The notes under the pieces are model-generated. The model ran no database searches and was not told the origin of the DNA. It saw nothing but the letters and a program-made list of their open reading frames with translations. From CAYYKK01 sp964467935 (GTDB lineage Bacteria; Myxococcota_A; Polyangia; Polyangiales; Polyangiaceae), in assembly GCA_964467935.1 (NCBI GenBank), contig CAYYKK010000227.1, positions 1 through 12,282 of the forward strand: DNA of 12,282 nucleotides, written 5' to 3'. The first letter of the stretch is position 1, and each line of letters starts with the position of its first letter. Below are positions 7,089 through 12,282 of the stretch, piece by piece. The position numbers and the translations under genes are program-made.

Positions 7089-7991
7089 ATGCTGCTTCAA
7101 CTGGTTCGTGCTCTCGCCGGCACGACGTCCTCGCGTCGCGGTCCGCTCGCCTACTTGTTCCTCGCGATGCCGGTCGTCGCCGCAGGCTGCAACGGCTGCG
7201 AATCGGGCAACCTGCAGTGCGACGCGAACGGCGTCTGCCAGATCTGCGACTCGTATGGCTGTCACGACGTGAGCTCGCAGTCGACGACCGGCGCGGGCAA
7301 CAGCGGCGGCAGCGGCGCAGGCGGGGGCAGCGCGGCGACGGGCACCGGCGGGAGCGGCAGCACCGCCACGGGCACCGGCGGCGGCGGGCCCGCGTGCGAT
7401 CCGGCGGTGGTGACGTGCTCCTGCACCGACAAGAGCCAGTGCGCGAACGGCGACTTCTGCCTCGACGGCCTGTGCCTCCCCGGCTGCAACCACGACTACG
7501 AGTGCGGCACCGGCAAGGTCTGCGCGGACGGCCTCTGCACGGCGGCCTGCAGCAGCGAGGTCGCGTGCGCGAGCGGCTACAAGTGCCTCGCCGGCGCGTG
7601 CGTCATCGACACGGCCAACCCGGCCTGCACGCTGCCCCAAGACTGTCCGGGCATGGTCTGCGTGGGCGGCCTCTGCACGACGGCGTGCAAGGCGAACAAG
7701 GACTGCCCCACGGGCCAGCTCTGCGACGCCGCGAGCGGCTCGTGCTTCCCCGACCCGACGCCGAAGCCCGTCTGCACGACGACCTGCGCGGGCGCGGGTC
7801 AGGTCTGCGGGGCCGACGGCTATTGCCACTACGCGTGCTCGACGGTGAACCAGTGCAAGCTCATCGACAGCCGCTTCGTCGCCTGCGACATGGGCTTCTG
7901 CAAGACACAGGAAGAGGTGAGCCCCGCTTGCGACCTCACCCACCCGTGCCCGAACAACCAGGCGTGCATCTCGAACCAGTGCGTCCCTTGA
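7089..7991 (+). CDS. Cys-rich repeat lipoprotein
   Basis: A 300-residue protein with no recognised function. ATG 7089 is supported by GGAGGT (7075-7080) at 8 bases and by the signal peptide starting there; a longer frame from 6975 is not needed. The hydrophobic stretch (20-32) ends in V-A-A-G-C34, a plausible lipobox. A small Cys-rich knot (37-58) is followed by a Gly/Ser/Thr/Ala linker (62-101). The rest is built of repeats of the type C-x(4-5)-C-x(5-6)-C-x(4)-GLC (for example CGTGKVCADGLC, CPTGQLCDAASGSC, CPNNQACISNQC), which should fold as small disulphide-bonded units. The protein is probably surface-exposed or periplasmic; such repeats are typical of myxobacterial lipoproteins and could serve adhesion or binding. 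It has its own likely leader and is separated from the Skp gene by an inverted repeat. Confidence 0.85.
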   Translation: MLLQLVRALAGTTSSRRGPLAYLFLAMPVVAAGCNGCESGNLQCDANGVCQICDSYGCHDVSSQSTTGAGNSGGSGAGGGSAATGTGGSGSTATGTGGGGPACDPAVVTCSCTDKSQCANGDFCLDGLCLPGCNHDYECGTGKVCADGLCTAACSSEVACASGYKCLAGACVIDTANPACTLPQDCPGMVCVGGLCTTACKANKDCPTGQLCDAASGSCFPDPTPKPVCTTTCAGAGQVCGADGYCHYACSTVNQCKLIDSRFVACDMGFCKTQEEVSPACDLTHPCPNNQACISNQCVP

Positions 7992-8012
7992 GGCGCTGAT
8001 CCGCGATTGTCC

Positions 8013-8042
8013 GCCGTGCACGATTCTCCTCTTGTGCACGGC
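8013..8042. repeat. 9-bp inverted repeat between lipoprotein and Skp genes
   Basis: GCCGTGCAC (8013-8021) and GTGCACGGC (8034-8042) are perfect complements around a 12-base pyrimidine-rich loop (GATTCTCCTCTT). It begins 21 bases after the lipoprotein stop and ends 27 bases before the Skp ATG. It may be a terminator without a T-run, or a dimeric operator for the Skp gene. Confidence 0.45.
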
Positions 8043-8068
8043 CGGATTGCCTCGCATGCTCTCGCGCG

Positions 8069-8794
8069 ATGCGTAGGTCGAGCAGCGCGCGCGCGCGAAC
8101 AGAGAGGAGCGCCGGCAGGGTCCTCACGTCACCCTTCGCCTCGCCCTTCACCTCGCCCTCCGCCTCGCCCTCCGCCTCGCCCTCCGCCTCGCCCTCCGCC
8201 TCGCCCTTCACCTCGCCCTTCACCTCGGCCTCCGCCTCGCCCCTTGCAAGGCCCCTCGCCTGGCCGTTCCGATGGCTGCTCGTCGCGCTTTCGCTCTTCT
8301 TCACCTCGTTCGCCGGTGGGCCATCGACCGCGCGCGCCGACGGCTCGTCGATCGCGGTCATCGACCTGCAGGGCGCGGTCATGCAGACCGAGGACGGCAT
8401 CCGAGCGCAGGCCACGCTGAAGAAGCTCTTCGACAAGCGCCAGCAGGACCTCGACGGCAAGCAGAGCCAGCTCGCGAAGATGCGTCAGGACATCGAGCGG
8501 CAGGCGCGCATCCTCTCGCGCGAGGCGATCTCGCGGCGCATGGACGCCTGGCAGCGCGACATGACGCAGCTGCAGAGCGTCTTCGTCGACTACGACAAGG
8601 AGCTGCAGAAGAAGCAGAGCGAGCTCACCGCGCCCATCATCCAGCGCATGATCGGCATCATCGCCCACCTCGCGAAACAGAACGGCTACGACGTGGTGAT
8701 CGACAAACGCGCCGCGCCCTACTCGCGCTCCGATCTCGATCTCACCGAACGCGTCATCCAGCTGTACAACTCCGGAGACACTGGCTCGCCGTGA
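8069..8794 (+). CDS. OmpH/Skp-family periplasmic chaperone
   Basis: A 241-residue precursor. The mature part (about 91-241) reads as Skp: a short N-terminal strand (IAVIDLQGAVMQTEDG), a long charged coiled-coil region (about 112-190), and a C-terminal return (IIAHLAKQNGYDVVID, DLTERVIQLYN). Skp forms trimers that hold unfolded outer-membrane proteins in the periplasm. The export signal is odd: the hydrophobic core is at about 66-82 with cleavage after T-A-R-A90, preceded by a 65-residue N-region made largely of SPFT/SPSA repeats. ATG 8069 is the only start: the frame closes upstream at a TGA (7997-7999), with no ATG, GTG or TTG between or between the repeats and the hydrophobic core. It has no visible ribosome-binding site. 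fabZ follows after 46 bp, a usual partner, though bamA and lpxD are not seen. Confidence 0.82.
   Translation: MRRSSSARARTERSAGRVLTSPFASPFTSPSASPSASPSASPSASPFTSPFTSASASPLARPLAWPFRWLLVALSLFFTSFAGGPSTARADGSSIAVIDLQGAVMQTEDGIRAQATLKKLFDKRQQDLDGKQSQLAKMRQDIERQARILSREAISRRMDAWQRDMTQLQSVFVDYDKELQKKQSELTAPIIQRMIGIIAHLAKQNGYDVVIDKRAAPYSRSDLDLTERVIQLYNSGDTGSP
8129..8236 (+). repeat. 12-bp minisatellite, nine units, inside the Skp signal region
   Basis: Nine head-to-tail 12-base units come in two main types, TCGCCCTCCGCC (units 3-6) and TCGCCCTTCACC (units 2, 7, 8), with variants at units 1 and 9. In the Skp frame they encode SPFA, SPFT, SPSA four times, SPFT twice, SASA. The unit is a multiple of three, so copy-number change alters length but not frame. 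One strand is almost pure pyrimidine with periodic G. Confidence 0.9.
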
Positions 8795-8840
8795 GCCGGG
8801 CCCCGCGCCGTCTCCCTCCAACAGCACCACGAGGCCTTGC

Positions 8841-9311
8841 GTGACCGTGCGACCGAGCGACGCCGCGATGCGGCTCGACATCCACCAGATCCTCTCGATC
8901 CTCCCGCACCGCTTTCCGTTCGTGATGGTCGACCGCGTGACCGAGGTCGTGCCGAAGCGATCGATCCGCGGGCACAAGGGCGTCAGCTACAACGAGCCCT
9001 GGTTCCAGGGGCATTTCCCGCAGCGACCGATCATGCCGGGCGTCCTCATCCTCGAGTCGCTCGCGCAGATCGGCGGCATCCTCGCGTACGCGTCGGATCC
9101 GTTCGACGCGACCACGAGCCTCATGTTCTTCCTCGGCGTCGACAAGGCGAAGTTCCGCCGCACGGTCGAGCCCGGCGACCGACTCGATCTCTACGTCGAA
9201 GTGCTCCACCACCGCTCGAACGTGTGGAAGCTGCGCGGAGAAGCGAGCGTCGAGGGCGCGTTGTGCGCGGAGGCGGAGCTGCTCGCGTCGGTCGTCGATC
9301 GCCAGCCCTGA
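8841..9311 (+). CDS. 3-hydroxyacyl-ACP dehydratase FabZ
   Basis: A 156-residue hot-dog-fold enzyme that removes water from (3R)-hydroxyacyl-ACP in fatty-acid elongation, also balancing supply of hydroxyacyl chains for lipid A. Hallmarks are ILPHRFPFVMVDRV (20-33) and GHFPQRPIMPGVLILESLAQ (57-76), giving catalytic H58 and E72 at the family's 14-residue spacing. Length is normal. The frame opens with GTG at 8841 after GAGG (8831-8834); an ATG at 8868 would give a protein starting MRLDIHQIL, the more usual FabZ N-terminus, but it lacks a ribosome-binding site. It lies 46 bp after the Skp gene and is probably co-transcribed. It converges on the minus-strand lipoprotein operon, with 60 bp between stops. 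Confidence 0.93.
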   Translation: MTVRPSDAAMRLDIHQILSILPHRFPFVMVDRVTEVVPKRSIRGHKGVSYNEPWFQGHFPQRPIMPGVLILESLAQIGGILAYASDPFDATTSLMFFLGVDKAKFRRTVEPGDRLDLYVEVLHHRSNVWKLRGEASVEGALCAEAELLASVVDRQP

Positions 9312-9346
9312 ACGCGCCAACCCCGAGCGCGCCACCCCTGGAGCGC

Positions 9347-9372
9347 GCCCCGCGATGAGGCCTCGCGCGGGC
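9347..9372. terminator. Candidate bidirectional hairpin between fabZ and the lipoprotein operon
   Basis: GCCCCGCGA (9347-9355) can pair with TCGCG (9363-9367) and, past a bulged C, GGGC (9369-9372), around a 7-base loop, giving nine pairs. It sits between two convergent stop codons and touches the minus-strand stop. No T-run on either side, so it is only a candidate. Confidence 0.3.
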
Positions 9373-9932
9373 TACTGACTCTGCGACAGCTCGATCTTGC
9401 ACTCGCTGTCGTCGTACTCGCCCGGCTGATACTGGTTCTGCAGCCAGTCGGTGAGGCAGCGATCCCCGGGCTTGCCCTGATCCCACACGCGGCCGCCCTT
9501 GTGCTTCTCGCTGAGGCGCGGCTTGCGCACGAGGGTGAGCTGCTCGACCTTCTTCGTGCCCGAGACGACCTCCGCCATGATCTCGGGCTCGAGGGCGCAC
9601 ACGGCGCGGTAGTTGAGCGAGATCTCGTTGTCGGTGGTCGGCTCGCTGCCGCCCGGATAGTAGTTCGGGTTCTTCGCCTCGTTCTTGTCGGGCGCGCGCA
9701 GGCCGATGCTCCCGTAGATGCGCAGCGGTCGACCGGGGTTGCCGTGGCAATCGAGCGTCCCGCAGCGCTGCTCGAGGACGGGAGAGACCTTCTTGAAGTC
9801 CTCCTCGGGCGGACACTTCACCGTGATGACGGCGGCCGCGTCGACGCAGCTGGCGAAGACGAGCCCCGAGCCGATCGTGAGCGCGAGCGCCGCGAAGAGG
9901 CGCGCGTTCGAAGTGCCTCGCTCGGGCCTCAT
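9372..9932 (-). CDS. Small lipoprotein with CX4CH motif
   Basis: A 186-residue exported protein, last gene of the minus-strand operon. Start: ATG at 9932, overlapping the stop of the upstream gene as ATGA (9932-9929), with GGAGGT close before it. The signal peptide (12-28) ends F-A-S-C29, a good lipobox. The segment CPPEEDFKKVSPVLEQRC leads to C57-x4-C62-H63 (CGTLDCHG), which is either a CX4CH haem-c attachment site, as known in some multihaem cytochromes, or a disulphide pair; further cysteines (C40 and three near the C-terminus) allow the second reading. The remainder (GRPLRIYGSIGLR, then NYYPGGSEPTTDNEISLNYRAV) is not recognised. Co-translation with the two-CXXCH lipoprotein suggests a joint redox or envelope role. 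Confidence 0.8.
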   Translation of the reverse strand: MRPERGTSNARLFAALALTIGSGLVFASCVDAAAVITVKCPPEEDFKKVSPVLEQRCGTLDCHGNPGRPLRIYGSIGLRAPDKNEAKNPNYYPGGSEPTTDNEISLNYRAVCALEPEIMAEVVSGTKKVEQLTLVRKPRLSEKHKGGRVWDQGKPGDRCLTDWLQNQYQPGEYDDSECKIELSQSQ

Positions 9933-10645
9933 CCTCCACCTCCAGCCGCGCCCGTGCTCGAGCTCGTGGCGGAGTCGTCGTGCGGCTCCTTGCCCGGACA
10001 GGTCTGCGCGAGCGGCGGGAAGATCGCCGTGTCGTCGGGACCGTTGCAGTAGATCCAACCCGTCGAGTCGTACCAAATCGGGTTCTGCGATTGATCGACC
10101 GCGGGCACGCGGCCGTAGAGCGTGTGGCACGACGCGCACGAGCCGTCGCGGTTGATCCAGCTGCCCATCGCCTTGACCTTGCGGACGATCTGCCCCTTGT
10201 CGTCCTTTTGGACGTTGCCCGAGGCGTCGTAGACGGGGTAGCGAATCTCGGCCGCGAGCGGGAACTGCGCGTCCCACGAGTCCTTCGTGATGAAGAAGTT
10301 GCCGATGCAGTTCGTGGTCGCCGTGCGCGTCTCGCCGACCGAGTCGGTGAGCACCACGTCGACGTTCTCGACGCTCAAGAACTGCTTCAGGTCGGCGAAC
10401 ACGGTGCCCGCGACCACCATCTCCGGCTTGGCGCCGTAGTACTTCGAGTGGCAAAGCAGGCACGGCTGCCCGGGGCGGTGGAACGGCCCCTGCGGGACAC
10501 CCTGCTGCTCGCCGCCGAGCGCGGAGATCTTGTCGTCGACCGCGGGGTTCCCGCAGCCGCCGGACAGCGCGAGGCCCGCCACCACCGCGAGCGCCGTGGC
10601 GCCCGCGAGGATCGTTCTCGTTCGTCGGAGGAGCGTGCGCCTCAT
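9929..10645 (-). CDS. Lipoprotein with two CXXCH haem-binding motifs
   Basis: A 238-residue exported protein. ATG 10645 overlaps the upstream stop as ATGA (10645-10642), with GGAGG inside the upstream gene. Basic N-terminus, hydrophobic stretch (12-27) and L-S-G-G-C31 indicate a lipoprotein. Two CXXCH motifs, C62-LL-CH66 and C170-AS-CH174, are the classical sites for covalent haem c, predicting a dihaem protein outside the cytoplasm. Between them is a beta-rich stretch (VVAGTVFADLKQF, VDVVLTDSVGETRTATTNCIGNFFI) like a carboxypeptidase-regulatory-type fold. After the second motif it is rich in Trp, Pro and Asp, ending in a Ser/Gly tail. It is not a standard cytochrome family I can name. Its place between a barrel gene and another Cys-motif lipoprotein suggests electron transfer at the outer membrane. 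Confidence 0.82.
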   Translation of the reverse strand: MRRTLLRRTRTILAGATALAVVAGLALSGGCGNPAVDDKISALGGEQQGVPQGPFHRPGQPCLLCHSKYYGAKPEMVVAGTVFADLKQFLSVENVDVVLTDSVGETRTATTNCIGNFFITKDSWDAQFPLAAEIRYPVYDASGNVQKDDKGQIVRKVKAMGSWINRDGSCASCHTLYGRVPAVDQSQNPIWYDSTGWIYCNGPDDTAIFPPLAQTCPGKEPHDDSATSSSTGAAGGGG

Positions 10646-12282
10646 TCGAAGTCCACCTCCGCACCGAGGGCGCTGAAGAACCCGATGCGCTGGAGGATGA
10701 AGAGCGTGTCGAGGAAGCGAGTGTAGACGACGTCCGCAGCGAGCGTCAGCGCGACGTTCTTCTGCTCGCCGAGCGCGAGGCGCATGCCGCCGCCGCCGGT
10801 GAGTCCGATGAGCGGACCGAGCTCGCGATCGCCGGTGCGCAGCGCCGGCAGCTGGATGCCTTGCGGCGTCGGCGTCGCGGCGTACGCGAGCTTCCAGAAG
10901 TCGGCGCCGGTCTGGAAGTGCCCGCGGAGGTGCGGCCAGATGCGGAACCGATCGCCCGCGTCGATGGGGAGCGTCATGTCGGTCGTCGTCGCCTTCGTCC
11001 CCCACGAGTCGATGTAGAGGCGCTCCTCGGCGCGGAACGTCACGTCGGTGAAGCGATGAGCGATGCGCGCCGCGAGCGCGTAGCGCTGCCGATTGAGCGG
11101 CAGCTGCTCGAGCATCTTCTCGGGCGAGCGGACCTCGTTCACCGCGAGGATCGTGAGGCCCGGCTGGATGAGCGGCACGTCCTGCGGGCGGAACGTCGGG
11201 ATGTAGCGATAGGGCTTCGAGCTGTCGCCGTTCTCCTGGACGAAGGTCCCGCCGAGCGAGAGCACGGTCGACTTGTCCATGACGATGCTGAGCCCCGCGT
11301 TGAAGCCGTTGCGGAGGATCTTGCGCGAGTACGTCGAGAACGCCGTGCCGGCGCGCCCGGAGATGTCGTAGCCGAAGTCGTACGAGAAGCTCGGCGTGAG
11401 GCGCTTCTGCATCACGTCCGCCGAAATCGACGCGCCGACCCCCGTCGCGATGTAGTCCGACTCGACCGACGTGCTCGCGTTGAGGCCGAGCGTCGTCTCG
11501 CCGAACTTCTTCGTGGCGCCGAGCGCTGGGACGTAGCGGTGGTCGATCCAGCGCGGCGACGCGGTCGCCACGATGTCGGTGGACGCCGCGGTGACGACGT
11601 CGACGAGGAACGAGCCGTTCACCGACCAGCCCTGCGTCGGGCTCTCGACGCTCAGGGTGAACGCGGGCGACAGCACGTCGACGTGATCGGTGTCGTGGTA
11701 GCCGGAGACCTCCGTGCCCATCGTCACGTTGAGGGGCGTCTTGTCGCCCGAGTCGCCGATGCACTTCGCGAGCTCGTCCTTCGTCTTCGCCTTGCGAAGA
11801 CACTGCATGATCGCCGTGTCGTCGACGCGCGCCTCGGCGGGCACGAGCTTGAGATCGATGGTCTCGGTCTTCCCCTCCGAGAGATCGATGTCCTGCTCGA
11901 GGCTCACGGCCTCCCCGCCGCTCTTGCCGCTGGCCTTCACGCGGTGCTGACCGGGATCCATCCACAGCTCGCCGCCGAGCTTGTCGTTCGCGATCTCGAC
12001 GTCGTCGACCTCGACCTTGAGATCGTCGATCTTCGGAGGCGGCCGCATCACGAGCTTCGGCATCTTGCCCGTGAGCTCGTCGACCTTGCCCTGCGAGCTC
12101 TTGCCGATGTCGCGGAGGCCCGCCTTGGGGCCCTGATCCGCGCACGCTTGGTAGTCGTTGAGCGCGTCGACCCATTTCCCGCCGCGCTCGTTGCAGCTCG
12201 CGCGAAGGTATTGGGTGCTGATGCGGGGCTCGGCGGCGATCGAGTCGCTCGCGTAGCCGGCGCAGTCGACCCACTCCCGCGC
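10642..12282 (-). CDS. Outer-membrane beta-barrel protein (DUF3570-like), 5' end missing
   Basis: 546 codons are visible and the frame runs open off the right edge, so the N-terminus and signal peptide are outside the window. An internal ATG at 12063 is not the start: the upstream translation is good protein (AAEPRISTQYLRASCNERG, then KWVDALNDYQACADQG), a helical Cys-containing segment. A PEGA-like beta segment follows (IDDLKVEVDDVEI to ETIDLKLVP), then a short Cys-pair helix (MQCLRKAKTKDELAKCIGD). The C-terminal two thirds alternates polar and hydrophobic residues with many aromatic strand ends (GYHDTDHVDVLSPAF, SFSYDFGYDISG, ADVVYTRFLDTLFILQRIGF), as in an outer-membrane barrel, and recalls DUF3570 proteins. 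The stop overlaps the start of the CXXCH lipoprotein gene, indicating coupled expression. Confidence 0.78.
   Translation of the reverse strand, partial: AREWVDCAGYASDSIAAEPRISTQYLRASCNERGGKWVDALNDYQACADQGPKAGLRDIGKSSQGKVDELTGKMPKLVMRPPPKIDDLKVEVDDVEIANDKLGGELWMDPGQHRVKASGKSGGEAVSLEQDIDLSEGKTETIDLKLVPAEARVDDTAIMQCLRKAKTKDELAKCIGDSGDKTPLNVTMGTEVSGYHDTDHVDVLSPAFTLSVESPTQGWSVNGSFLVDVVTAASTDIVATASPRWIDHRYVPALGATKKFGETTLGLNASTSVESDYIATGVGASISADVMQKRLTPSFSYDFGYDISGRAGTAFSTYSRKILRNGFNAGLSIVMDKSTVLSLGGTFVQENGDSSKPYRYIPTFRPQDVPLIQPGLTILAVNEVRSPEKMLEQLPLNRQRYALAARIAHRFTDVTFRAEERLYIDSWGTKATTTDMTLPIDAGDRFRIWPHLRGHFQTGADFWKLAYAATPTPQGIQLPALRTGDRELGPLIGLTGGGGMRLALGEQKNVALTLAADVVYTRFLDTLFILQRIGFFSALGAEVDFE

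Noticed and set aside
8129..8236. Repeat array considered as CRISPR
   Set aside because: Units are 12 bp with no spacers and lie in a coding frame; it is a simple minisatellite.
8129..8977. Minus-strand frame with Gly/Glu repeats opposite Skp and FabZ
   Set aside because: The repeat is open in every frame; the Skp and FabZ readings have family motifs, this one has none.
9933..10664. Upstream extension of the small CX4CH lipoprotein frame
   Set aside because: Shadow of the CXXCH lipoprotein; the lipoprotein signal starts at 9932 with a coupled ATGA.
10642..12063. Barrel protein taken as complete from an internal ATG at 12063
   Set aside because: The same frame is open to the right edge with plausible protein sequence, and no signal peptide follows the internal ATG, so the gene is cut by the window.
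10646..12274. Long upstream extension of the CXXCH lipoprotein frame
   Set aside because: It is the out-of-frame shadow of the barrel gene; signal peptide, ribosome-binding site and ATGA overlap place the true start at 10645.

Overview
The window is very GC-rich, with strong G/C preference at third codon positions, so long antisense shadow ORFs are common. The proteins suggest a myxobacterium of the Polyangiales/Sorangium type. The clues are several lipoproteins with Gly/Ser/Ala-rich linkers behind the lipidated cysteine, a carboxypeptidase-regulatory-like lipoprotein, an NtrC-family activator, and an envelope gene set. This placement is inference from gene style; no rRNA or other marker gene is present. 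I see no tRNA, rRNA, CRISPR array, insertion sequence or phage gene.

Layout. 1-288 is an upstream/edge region with one clear dyad. 289-1725 (+) is a lipoprotein. It converges on a minus-strand pair: an M74-type (MepA-like) murein endopeptidase (1765-2586) and, upstream of it, an NtrC-type sigma54 activator (2647-4008). A 350-bp gap (4009-4358), partly AT-richer than its surroundings and full of dyads, separates the activator from a divergent pair. That pair is a serine-palmitoyltransferase-like alpha-oxoamine synthase with a long N-terminal extension (4359-6020) and a crotonase carrying the dienoyl-CoA isomerase catalytic carboxylates (6099-6914). A hairpin region follows. Next come a Cys-rich lipoprotein (7089-7991), a Skp/OmpH chaperone whose signal-peptide N-region is encoded by a 12-bp tandem repeat (8069-8794), and FabZ (8841-9311).

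On the minus strand, converging on fabZ, is a tightly coupled three-gene operon with two ATGA stop/start overlaps. It encodes a probable outer-membrane beta-barrel (10642 to beyond the right edge, 5' end missing), a lipoprotein with two CXXCH haem-c motifs (9929-10645), and a small lipoprotein with one CX4CH motif (9372-9932).

Functional reading. Almost everything concerns the cell envelope or lipids: sphingoid/ketoamine lipid synthesis, unsaturated acyl-CoA metabolism, fatty-acid elongation (FabZ), outer-membrane protein chaperoning (Skp), peptidoglycan cleavage, and an outer-membrane barrel with haem-type lipoproteins. The two most interesting hypotheses are (a) that the NtrC-type protein drives the divergent lipid genes through a sigma54-like element at about 4211-4224, and (b) that the barrel plus two lipoproteins form a compact outer-membrane redox module.
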